Source: Benincasa hispida
Taxonomy: Eukaryota > Streptophyta > Magnoliopsida > Cucurbitales > Cucurbitaceae
Assembly: GCF_009727055.1 (NCBI RefSeq)
Contig: NC_052349.1
Coordinates: 92,816,770-92,880,769 of the forward strand
Reading direction: 5' to 3'
Length of the DNA stretch: 64,000 bases
Positions 1 through 9,946 of this stretch are shown here, piece after piece (position 1 is the stretch's first letter; every line of letters starts with the position of its first letter). Below the pieces are notes generated by a model. That model searched no databases, was not told where the DNA came from, and saw nothing but the letters and a program-made list of their open reading frames with translations. The position numbers were made by a program, and so were the translations under genes.

Positions 1-1203
1 TTAAGGAATAAGATGTAGTCTGGGGGGTAAAACGGTTTTTATGACCCAGCCGAGATTACGAACAACCTGTGAAGGATTAACTTACTAATCATGGTTATAT
101 CATATGGACACAAATATATCTATAGTGAGGGGAGTGCAACTATGGGACTATAGTGGAATGACCCGTGAGTTAACGAATGTTAATTAGCTCTATCTAAAGA
201 GTTTAGCCAGCTAATCTTGGATCGTTGGAGCCCATGATCTATAGGTTCATTAGGTTCCCCTACTAGCTCATATGGAATAAACATAGAACAGTATGATAGA
301 ATAATTCCAATTGTTTGAATTAGGTGACGAGCGAGAAACCGACAAGTATATGTGATATAGTGGTCGGTTTTTTAGTTTAGAGATACAATTTAAATGTGAT
401 TTATATATCAAGAATATGAATACGTTCATATTCGGAAGCTCGAAAATAATGGAAATTGTCAAAGATGTAAAAAGTCAAATAGTTGACTTTTGACTTTGAA
501 AAGTCAAACTTTAACCGACCTTATATTCAAATGTGATTTGAATTTTGATAAAATGAATGCGAATTCATGCTTGGGATGTCAAAATTAGTCAACATGGAAA
601 AAATCATAAAAAGTCAAAATGTTGACTTTTCGGTCAAAGTTTGACTTTGGCCAAATGACTATTTTGCCCTTTGACTAAAGTTAATAGAAAAATCCAAACT
701 TTTGTTGGATAATTCCACTAACAAAATAGTGGGCTAGGTGTTGGCTTATAGTGGAGATATTAAGCCCACTTAGATAATGGATTCTAGGTGTTGGGTTTTT
801 ATGAAGTTGTTTCATGCAATTTTGCATGGTCTTTTCTATAAATATGGGCTTTTGAATTTGGATTAAAAACTTTTTGATATTTTGCAAAAATTAGTTTTTA
901 AAAATTGGGCTGAAAAAAAAATCCAAAACCCAACCCAAAATTCATTCTTCTATTTCCATCTCTTTCATTCTCTCTCGGGTTCTTCATCCATCGGGTCCCA
1001 CAACCCGGTTCTGAGTCCAGAGGATAGTAGGTCAGCTCTAGTGGTTGTCCGGTTCGTGTTCGAGCGGAGATAGGAGAGTTTTGGGAGCTTCAAAGGTAAT
1101 GTTTCTAAAAAATCCTAATTAATTTATTTATGGTTGTATGTTTAATTTATGCAATTAGAGTAAAATTGTTCCTCATTTCCGCTGCACATGCCTATTTTTC
1201 TAT
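1..1203 (+). mobile_element. LTR relic, 3' part, copia-type
   Basis: Non-coding sequence that runs in from the window edge. Positions 1-260 resemble, on the same strand, the reverse complement of the solo LTR at 9866-11787: the order aaacggt..., ggttatatca...gacac, aatatatctatagt, agtttagccag, then 'ccatgatctataggttcattag'. The matching block also occurs, more diverged, in the copia A-D LTRs. The 3' end near 1203 was set by the start of the next relic, not by a clear CA terminus, and no primer binding site follows. It is probably a truncated LTR; the internal domain is absent. Confidence 0.55.
458..675. promoter_or_regulatory. W-box (TTGAC) cluster in the LTR relic
   Basis: Twelve TTGAC cores lie in 218 bp. 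On the plus strand they are at 483, 490, 622, 641 and 671; as GTCAA they are at 458, 474, 503, 578, 588, 613 and 633. TTGAC(C/T) is the core bound by plant WRKY factors. Several are paired head to head. A role as a stress-responsive LTR enhancer is inference. Confidence 0.5.
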
Positions 1204-2246
1204 CAGGTCCTTTGATTTGTATGGATGAGAGTGGCCAAATCGTTGACTCGAAAACCTACCATTTTGGGGATTCGTCTAATTGGGGAGCTAGGAACACAGC
1301 TACACAAAAAGAAATTCACTCATTTCTTGACGTCAAGGTAAGTAGATAAATTGCTCCCTTAATGGCTGATTCTTGGGCTTGAACAATGTGCCGTCACACT
1401 CTCTCCTGACATGAGAGAGGTTTGATCATAGTTGGACTATGACTTATTGTGCATTAGATGGATCAGTGGTACTTAAGAAGTTAGATGTAACTATAGGGAC
1501 AAAACGGTAATTTTGGCTTAGTTGTACTTATGAGTAATTTGTGAAGGGTCATTACACTGTTGATTGGTTATATCCATTGGACATAAAAATATATATGTAG
1601 TGTGAAGAGTTCAGTGTCGATCTTTAGTGAAGTATTCGACAGTTAATGGATGTTGAATAATTTAATTAAAGAAGTTTAATTAATTATTCAATTACCATTG
1701 AAGCTTCAAGCCACATGTCCATGAGAATCAATTTTGGATTAATTTGAATTGTTCAAATTAATTGAGGGAATTAATTATATGTGATATAATTTAATTTAAT
1801 GGAATTAATTATATGTGATATAATTTAATTTAATTATATATGATATAATTACTATAATGTATTTGATACATTATAATATAAAGTTTATTTGATAGGAAAT
1901 AAATATTTGAATATGATTCAAATATTAATTATGTGAGTTGGATTCATATAATTAAATTTAGTATAAATGAGATTTATATTAAATACGATGCATTAATGAG
2001 AGAATGAAAACTGTAGGTTATATTGATACAATATTAAACTATAGGTTATATGTTATATTTGAACATTATGTTTACTTCTCTCTCAATTTTAATTTATTAT
2101 TGATTTGTAAAAATTAAGACTGAAGTTGAATTTTTTTTTTTAATATATCTCTAATTGGGAAGTGTACTTGAAACTTATTACATTTGAATTATTAATGAGA
2201 CACATAATTGATGGATCAAAGTTTTTTTTTCAAAGGTAGTATATAG

Positions 2247-2248
<2 letters not shown>
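1204..2248 (+). mobile_element. LTR relic of the copia A-D family, truncated both ends
   Basis: From 1204 the sequence tracks the middle of the solo LTR at 3465-5149 (its position ~3735 on): a block reading 'gatttgtatgg', 'ttttggggattcgtct', 'ggggagct', 'ttagatggatcagtggtact', and then AT-rich sequence with 'gatataatt' repeats. The LTR 5' third is missing and the 3' end is lost just before the A-run at 2249. There is no coding content. Confidence 0.6.

Positions 2249-2282
<34 letters not shown>
2249..2282 (+). repeat. A34 homopolymer at the LINE end
   Basis: Thirty-four consecutive A on the plus strand, directly next to the 3' end of the minus-strand LINE. Read in the LINE sense it is a T-run, not a poly(A) tail. 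Confidence 0.9.
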
Positions 2283-2287
<5 letters not shown>

Positions 2288-2591
2288 ACCTCACAGCTTG
2301 AGGGCAAGACACAAATAGACCAAGACCAAAAGAAACAAAATAAACCAAACAAGCAACAAAACATAAAAGATGAGCAAACCAACTCAAGAGAAAATGTCCC
2401 AAGATGAAGAATATCCATGAGTCCTCACCAGAGAAGTGTCAGACCACTTAAAACAATAAATAAAGATCTCATAACGCACAATCAAACTAATTACTTGGGT
2501 TGGACGCATAATGACACCATGGATCACAAATTACGCTCACGCTAAATATGGTAAATTACAATACACCAAACAACTCTCCAAACCTTATGTC

Positions 2592-2960
2592 TCAACTGGT
2601 TACCAAAGCTAAAACAACAAATCCAAGTAAACTTAGTCTCCCAATACAAAATCCTAGAGCACACCAACCCCACAAAAGTATATTACCCCAAATACACTTA
2701 CTAAATGGATAGTAAAAAAATAAATGTTTCGTTGACTTAAGACCACTTTGACACAAAACACAAACGCTAGGGGTATCAAAACACCAAAGACAAACATAAT
2801 CACGAGTCTGCAACGATTCCGAATAAGAAGCCAAGAAATTAATGAGTGCTTGGGAATATTCCCACCAAACTGAATAAGACTGGCTAAAGGTACCACAGGA
2901 TGTCTAGGGCATAAAAAATCATAGACACTAACAATCGAAAACACACTAGAATAACAAGGG
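2592..2960 (-). pseudogene. LINE zf-RVT (C-terminal zinc-binding) fragment
   Basis: Two overlapping minus frames carry the pieces. One has C-x-x-C spacing followed by 'STKHLFFYYPFSKCIW', the usual 'C..C....E...HLF..C.F....W' signature of the zf-RVT domain at the end of plant L1 ORF2. The other frame holds the upstream 'YDFLCPRHPVVPLASLIQF' stretch, so a frameshift lies between them. The His is present, but the expected following Cys is Tyr. It is non-functional. Confidence 0.7.
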
Positions 2961-3239
2961 AGACAAAAACAGTATCCTCCCGATTAACCACAACTTAATC
3001 AAATGAACCTGTGGAGACAGGTCCACCAACTCTCTAGAGTAGGCCAGACCCAAGTCTCATCAAGACTCAAGAAATCACACACCTTTACATGAAGGGAACT
3101 ATTAGCATACAAGATAACCACAATACTAAATTATTGAAGAATGAGACCTCTTCTAACAAAGGGTCATACCCGACAGAACAATGACAATTGTTACCAATAG
3201 AATTTCAAACCCTGGATTTCAAGCTATCATGACTCGAAG

Positions 3240-3464
3240 GATAGATTTCAAGCACCAAGAAGAAGATTTAGAATCCCCAATAACCCCAATACTCCGCCCC
3301 TTTAAACAATATGCCTTCCCCTAAGCAACCACAAGGACTCAGAATGGTTAAGAATAAGCCATAATAACTTCATCACAACAGCCATATTCCAAGAAGGAAT
3401 ATGGTGGATTCTAAGACCACCCTCACTACAAGAACACAAATATCCCCCTAGGCAACCTTAGCTC
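3240..3464 (-). pseudogene. LINE ORF2 connection segment, 3' side of solo LTR
   Basis: The minus strand reads 'AKVA-GDIC' and further on 'SSWCLKSIL', like the L1 block 'AKVSWKDIC...SWCWKKIL' between RT and zf-RVT. Stops and a frameshift are present. It joins the segment starting at 5150 across the solo LTR insertion. Confidence 0.6.
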
Positions 3465-5149
3465 TGTTGGAGTTGATGCCCTAAATCTCGTAAGGTCCTA
3501 TAGTTTGTAATTGTAATGTACAAACATCTTATTTATTTAATAAAATATATGATGTTTTATTTCAATTTTGTTGCATTAACCACAAACTAATAAACTAAGA
3601 TCCAAGGTATCTTGTAGCTTAAACATGTATGTAGAGACATACGGGTGGATCATGTTTAAGTGATATCTTAAATGGTCTATAGTAGATGGATAAGGCTAAA
3701 TACCTTAACCTGGTAACAGACCTGTGTGGCCCGCCTTTGATTTGTATGGGTGAGAGTGACCAGATTGTTGACTCAACAAGCCTACCATTTTGGGGACTCG
3801 TCTGATTGGGGAGCTGGGAACACAACTACATAAGAAGAAATTCACTTCTTCCCCAACATCGGGAAGGAATTTGGTCATAGTTGGTCTATGACTTATTGTT
3901 CATTAGAGGGATCAGTGGTACTTAAGGAATTAGATTTAACTATAGGAGCAAAATGGTAATTTTTGTCCAGTTGTACTTACGAGCAATTTATGAAGGATCA
4001 CCATACTGTTCTGGTTATATCCAATAGACACAGAAATATATTTGTAGTGCGAAGTGCAGCTGTTAGTCTTTAGTGGAGTGCCCGACAATTAACGGATGGT
4101 GAATAATTTAATTAAAGAGTTTAATTAATTATTCACGTATTGTTGGAACTTCAAGCTATAGGTCCATGAGGTCCCCTCTCAACGGAAATTAACGAGATTC
4201 AGTTTTTTGATTAATTTGAATTGTTCAAATTAATTGAGAAAATGAATTATATGTGATATAATTAAGTTAATTTAATTATATATGATATAATTACTATAAT
4301 GTATTTGATATATTATAATATAAAATTTATTTGAGAGGAAATTGATATTTGAATATGATTCAAATATTAATTATGTGAATTGGATTCATATAATTAAATT
4401 TAATATAAATGAGATTTATATAAAATATCGTGGTTGAGAGAATTAAACTATAGTTTATATCGTATTAGACAAATATCAAACTATAGGTTATATGTTATAT
4501 TCTATATAACAATGATTTAATATATATTATATGATAAAGTAGTTGTTATATATATATATATATTATATATTATATATTAAATTTTTTATTAAATTAATTT
4601 TATTTATTATTATTATTATTTTAAAATAATAATAATAATAATAATAATTTTTAGGGAGGGAGTTGTAACTCCCTTCCCTATTTTTCTTTCTATTACATGG
4701 GAAGAAGGGGCCTGTAGTTTACTAGTTTTCATCTTCTTCCTTCATCATCCAGAAAAACTTACAGAAGGGTTCTTAAGCTTTTTCCTATGTGTTTTTCCAG
4801 GCTCTTGATCTCCTTCTCTAAAATTCTCTACTCTTCTTAAAAGAAAAAAAACCTTATCTTCCAAAATAATCAAAGTCTACAAACCCCTGGGTTCTCATCC
4901 AGAGAATACAAAGGTAGCCATCGTGGTTGTGTTCATCGATTCGAATGATTCAATTGAAGAATTATTCTTTAAAGGTAAAGGTTTTCTAACCTATTTTATT
5001 TTTCTTATATTTCATTTCGAGCATGCTATATTTTTCTAAATTAAATGCATATTTTCTGTTCTTCTCTGTAAAAACTTTTATTTTGTAGATTTTTGGGATT
5101 TTGGTCCGATCTCCACTTTCACTCAAGGACCTTTAATAGGGTTCCTTCA
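3465..5149 (+). mobile_element. Solo LTR, copia A-D family, TSD AGCTC
   Basis: It begins TGTTGGAGTTGATGCC and ends GGGTTCCTTCA, the same termini as the element B LTR (21575-23680). It is flanked by the perfect 5-bp duplication AGCTC at 3460-3464 and 5150-5154. Nothing coding lies inside and there is no PBS or second LTR, so it is a solo LTR of 1685 bp, the usual product of LTR-LTR recombination. The host is the minus-strand LINE, which continues on both sides. Confidence 0.92.
4603..4649. repeat. Inverted (TTA)n/(AAT)n microsatellite
   Basis: A run of TTA repeats (to 4620) is followed after 'ttaaa' by AAT repeats (to 4649). The two runs are reverse complements, so the site can fold into a long AT hairpin. 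It lies inside the solo LTR. Confidence 0.85.
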
Positions 5150-5374
5150 AGCTCTACTATCACTACTCACTTTACCTTTCTATATAAAAGAGCAATGCAA
5201 CCAATCAAAGTCCTAAGTAACTTTAGAGGCAAAATAAACACACAGGCCTAATAAACTTGAGAGCTCTAGATGACAGACTGAATAAGCTATTAACTGACCA
5301 ACATAAGACAATGACTTTTTTATTTAGGAAGTGACTTTTTCCAACAAAAGCAAACAATCAATAGACGAAAGACT
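5150..5374 (-). pseudogene. LINE ORF2 RT-thumb segment, 5' side of solo LTR
   Basis: The minus translation shows 'SSIDCLLLLEKVTS' and then 'KKSLSYVGQLI', matching the L1 pattern 'LTS.DC..LL.KIT.RI..W..K.LSYAGRLQLI'. The reading ends at the AGCTC target site of the solo LTR. One in-frame stop is visible. Confidence 0.65.
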
Positions 5375-6164
5375 TGTTGGATTAGTGTCCTAAATCTCTT
5401 TTATTCTCGTAGTTTGTAAACATTGTATAAACAAATTGTTATCAATAAAATAATTGTTATTTTATGAGCATACACTCAATCCAATAAACTAAGATTCTAG
5501 GTTATTTTATGTAATTTAAACAAGTATATAGAGACATATAAGTGGATCTTGTTTAAAAAATAATCTAAATGATCTGTAGTAGATGGATAAGGCTAGGTAC
5601 CTTATCCTGTGACACTACGAATACGACATGCTTTGTAGATGTTACAAGTATTGTAAAGTGCTATAAATGATCTGATCATGATCATTCATGTTGAGACATG
5701 TGAGTGGGGGTATCCTATAAAAAGAGTTTGTATAAGATCGAACCACAAAATGGTTAATCTCATTATATTACACAGTTAATAATAAAGACTTACATTTCAC
5801 CAAGATGACCATAAATGACATGACCTGAATCTTGAGTGGGTTATAAACTCCTACTCATAAAGGCGGTCATTTGATTAGTATGGGTAAGAATGGCTAGATT
5901 GTCAACTCAATATGCCTTCTATTTTGGGGATTCGTCTGATTGGGGAGTTGGGAACACAGTTACACAAGACAGAATTCACTATTCCTTAATGTCAGGGTAA
6001 GTAGATAAATTGCTCCTTTAAAGGTTGATTATGGGGCTTGAACAATGTAGCCACACCCTCTCTTGGCTCGATAAGGATTTGGTCATAGTTGAACTATGAC
6101 TTATTGTTCATTAGAGAAATTAGTAGTACTTAAAGGAGTTAGATGTAACTACAAGGGCAAAGCA
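5375..6164 (+). mobile_element. Truncated LTR, copia A-D family, inside the LINE
   Basis: It starts TGTTGGATTAGTGTCCTAAA, the LTR 5' end of this family, and follows the family through 'gatttggtcatagtt' and 'agatgtaactacaagggcaa'. It then stops about half way along the LTR. The hexamer AGACTT lies at both edges (5370-5375 and 6164-6169) and could be a target duplication or deletion microhomology. LINE coding sequence is missing at the same point, so the end is probably a deletion. Confidence 0.75.
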
Positions 6165-6860
6165 GACTTCACAAAAACTAAAGAGCCAAGATCCCCAGCA
6201 CTAAAGATTATTAAATCATCAGCAAAAAAAGGTGAGTGGGGTGAATTTGATCACAACAATGATGAAACTGAAAAGCAGGGGCGAGAAAATTCAATAAACG
6301 AGACCAACACTTCCATGACAATTACAAAGAGGTACTATGAAAGAAGGTCCCCTTGCCAAAGGCTTCTCCACCCAGAAAAATATCCCTCAAACAAACCATT
6401 CGCAGAAATAGAATATATAGGAGACATAATACATGCTCGAATCCAACTACAAATTTACAATGAGTGCTAATGGCGAGCATAGTACCAAACAGGAAATCCC
6501 ACTGAATCGAGTCATAAACCTTCTAAAGATCAACCTTCAGAACACACCAATCCTTACTAGCATTCTTATAAGTCTCCCACCAATTCCTGACGCAGCAAAA
6601 TGTTATCCACAATACTATGAACTTTCATAAAGGCCAACTGGTTAGGGCTAATAAAGTAGGGGAACCACATAGAAAGCCATTTTGCAAGAATCTTCTAAAT
6701 ACAATTATAAAGTACATTGAAACAGGAAATAGATCTGAAATCTCCAAGGCCTCCTAGGTTAAGCCATTTGGGCACCAAAGTGATAGAGGTCGCATCACAC
6801 TTGGAGGGATGGAGGAGGTAGTAAGTGTCAAAGAAATGCAGGAAAACATCACAAAAGTCC
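6165..6860 (-). pseudogene. LINE reverse transcriptase fragment
   Basis: Minus-strand reading gives the L1 RT landmarks in order: 'ITLVPKWLN', 'FRSISCFNVLYNCI', 'PNQLAFMK' with 'DNILLRQELVGD', 'GYFSGWRSLWQGDLLS', and the catalytic 'FADDLIIFS'. The FADD box is intact, but stops and frameshifts separate the blocks. About 70 residues expected between FADD and the thumb are missing where the LTR fragment sits. Confidence 0.8.
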
Positions 6861-7540
6861 TAGCCTATGACACTCCAAGCAGATTTAAAGACAGCCATAG
6901 AGTAACTATCAAGCTCAGTTGCTTTCCCACTCCCCAAAGAAAATAACACCAATGAACCTCATCCGGAGTCACCTCATGACAAAGTGCCTCACTACAACCC
7001 TCAGACCAAGAGAATTTTACAATATTTGAAACCTCATCAGTGAAGTCTCTATACAAAGAAGGTTGAGAGGCTAACAAACTGGTAAAATAATTGATGATAG
7101 TGGTAGAAATAGCAGCATTAGAAGAAACCCTCTGACCCATGCTATCAAACACCAAAGAGATATCCTTCCTAACCACCTGGCCTTTAACCACCCGATGAAA
7201 GAAGGCTGGATTCTTATCCTCTAAAGATAACCACTGCACACACGACTTATGACGTAGAGAAGCCTCCTTCTGATGAGTTCAAGCCCAAAACAACTGAATT
7301 TGCCTCCTAGAATGAGAATCAACTCGACATGCATCACCTCCATTCTCTACTTGGCTTCACCCACTTGTTTGCTAATCACACTAATATGATACCCAAACTT
7401 TTCCCTTAAAACAGGCTTCATGGCTTGGAGATTCTTTTGCAAACTTACTAAGGGAGAGAAACACATACACCCCCCGTACAGGAAAAGTAGAATTCCCCAT
7501 ATCATTCACCAAAACATGATACAGCCGTCTAAGAATTAAA
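6861..7540 (-). pseudogene. LINE ORF2 endonuclease-RT linker
   Basis: The minus frame has 'QWLSLEDKNPAFFH', the typical L1 'W...GD.NT.FFH' motif just before the RT, followed by 'NYFTSLLASQP'. Upstream (7240-7540) are helical, charged pieces in broken frames. No endonuclease motifs follow, and the LINE stops near 7540. It is dead, with a frameshift near 6900. Confidence 0.7.
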
Positions 7541-9131
7541 TTAGGCCCTGTTAGGTCCTAATGTTAGGGATTTATATTTAACAAAATTGAGTTATCATTA
7601 CACAACAGTCTACCTAAATTGAGGGGGGAGTGAGAAAAAAATGTCATAAGATCTAAAATGACGTTTTCACACAGGTAAAACAGACATCTAATCTTTTGGT
7701 GATAAATTATTTATGTATTTATATAACACAAATTTTGGGCTCAAAATATTATCATCTAAGCCCACTCTTCTTAAAAGTTTGAAGATTTAACCTCCTACCA
7801 GTTGATTGAGCATATACTTACATGGCCCAACATCTCTAGCAGAAGCATCATATTTGATTTAGGAGCTAAGACTTCATAATCAGATATTATACGTAAACGA
7901 CTTTTACTTTATTATAATTATAAATATTTGGATTTTATTAATATTTTTTTGTAAACATTTGTGTTTTACTTCTACCTTGTATTTTTTTTATAGGTATTTT
8001 ATCTTCTTGGTATATATGTTCGGATTGAATTAATTTATTAAATTGTCACTGTTTGCAAAAACCATGAAAACTTCGCTAGAAGGAGCAAAGGGGAACTCAT
8101 TCAACTCAATAACAGTTTATATAATTAACTACAATAAATTCTACCTCATTTTAACAATTTTACTGATTTACATTGATAACTGATGATAAAAAAAAAAAAA
8201 ACTCTGTAAATATAAGTTCTAAACTTATTTTACGCGCCACCGAGATAGCAAATAAAATTATTCGAAAAAGGTAATTATTTTAAATGATAAAAACGGTTGA
8301 AAATATTTTCAAATATAATAAAATATAATTGTCCATCAATGATAGACCGTGATAGACTTCTATGACTCATAGCTAGACAGTGACATTTTTTTTATATTTG
8401 AAAACAGCTAAAAAAAAACTCCCAGATGTATAGTTGAAGAAACATTACAAAAATTAATTAAAACACAATGCTATGATATTTAGGCTCGGTTACCAATAAG
8501 AGCATAGCTAATTGATATAAATATTTATTTTTATTTCAAATCTCACTACCTCACATAATGTTACTTAAAAAAAATCTTGTTTATGACATTCTGTTTTCTT
8601 TTTTTTAGAAATATTTGGTTGAAATTCAAATGTCAAGACAATCAAAACCATGATTAAAAAATTATGAGAAAACAAGTATAATTTTTTAAAATCTAAATGA
8701 TATAATCAGGTAGAGCATTATAGTGTATCAAATCCAACCATGACTGAGTACGACTAAAAATCCCACCTAAATTAAGAATTAAGAAGATCATAAATATTAC
8801 GTAAATGAATGATGAAATCTCCCATAGCATAAGACTTTTTTAACGTGAAATTAAAGGTAAAGTTACGAGATTGACGTGCATTATGAGAGAATTCGTTGAG
8901 TTGATTGTCTTAAACTTTATTGGTTGAAAATTTGGAGCTGACCAAAGACCTTGACGTGAGCTAATTTTAATGTTGAATTTTTCAACTAATGACATTTTAC
9001 TTTTCTTGAATCCAATTATTGCACTAATTACGTGCTAATTTGAAAGACATTAATTTAAATTTCTCACTAACATAGCGTGTTAGAACTGCCAATATGTGTT
9101 GAAAATTTTGGTCTCAGCCTTAGATTATCCC
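7541..9131. other. Intergenic sequence upstream of the EG45-like gene
   Basis: AT-rich DNA without a credible ORF. The 'gatagaccgtgatagactt' stretch at 8341-8360 is a low-complexity repeat. Two TGACGTG boxes lie close to the gene (TTGACGTG at about 8871 and 8951) and could be bZIP/ABRE-type sites; this is inference from motif alone. Confidence 0.5.
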
Positions 9132-9138
9132 TATAAAT
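9132..9138 (+). promoter_or_regulatory. TATA box of the EG45-like gene
   Basis: CTATAAATTG is placed about 90 bp before the ATG at 9224, leaving room for a 55-60 nt A-rich leader ('acaagtgaaatataaatcaaa'). The position and sequence are typical of a plant core promoter. The transcription start itself was not seen. Confidence 0.6.
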
Positions 9139-9223
9139 TGAGGAACTGATCATATTTGGTTTCTAAGGATTCATAAGCAAAAAGAGTTTTACACTATACT
9201 TTACAAGTGAAATATAAATCAAA

Positions 9224-9902
9224 ATGATGAAGTTTATGGTAGTAGTGGTGAGTTTGGTGCTGACACTTTCTTATGTTCATGCAGAAACAGGCACTGCAAC
9301 TTTTTATACGCCCCCTTATGTTCGTGAGTACATAAATTATTATTCTCTCTTTTTCTTGATCTATCCAAATAGTTTGATATATTCTTATCATATTTATTGG
9401 AATGTTTTGAATTATTATCTGATACTTCAAATGACCAAGAATAGGGTTTAAATGATCGAAGACGTAGTCCGACAAGTACTCTCTAATAATGAAATTGTTT
9501 TCTCCTTCTACCGATAAACGTAGCTAACACATTGTTAATAAACTACGTAAATCTTTGTGTCAATTCTCTACGGTTTACCCTTTCTATTTATCTTTGATTA
9601 TCAATTTCATAACAATATTTTGTAATTAAGGATCTATTTTAATTATACACTCTAATTTCTAAAAGGCTTTCTGCATTTTAAAATCTTGAATTTTGAAATT
9701 CTTCCAATATTTTTTTTTCATAACCACTTTTCACCAATGTCTTAAAAGACAGTTTTCAAGTTTGTATCTAGTACGTTTGATATATATACTGTTTAAAAAA
9801 ATTGATTGTTATATTAGAGAAAATTTTATTTTATTTTTAATTAAACACATGAAAGTTTTATTATTTGAAAGGGTTATGAACAAAATAGCGAAAGCAATTT
9901 GG

Positions 9903-9946
<44 letters not shown>

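Larger units (their letters stand above)
2283..7540 (-). mobile_element. L1-type LINE, decayed and twice interrupted
   Basis: Reading the minus strand gives L1-type (non-LTR) segments in the expected order: the region between endonuclease and RT (7540-6865), RT (6860-6165), thumb/connection (5374-5150 then 3464-3240), and a zinc-binding zf-RVT end (2960-2592). It is 5' truncated (no endonuclease seen) and full of stops and frameshifts. The interruptions are the LTR fragment 5375-6164 and the solo LTR 3465-5149. Across the solo LTR the LINE reads on correctly once one AGCTC copy is removed. Confidence 0.8.

Noticed and set aside
6096..6470. A 124-residue plus-strand ORF
   Set aside because: The minus strand here encodes LINE RT, including FADD; the plus frame is a shadow that also crosses the LTR/LINE junction.
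9324..9451. Read-through of exon 1 as a 75-residue protein
   Set aside because: GTGAGT is a good donor, and splicing to 12832 restores the conserved VPSACFGF join; the read-through part is AT-rich intron.
9194..9475. A minus-strand ORF over exon 1 of the EG45-like gene
   Set aside because: It is antisense to the signal-peptide exon and lacks a recognisable domain.
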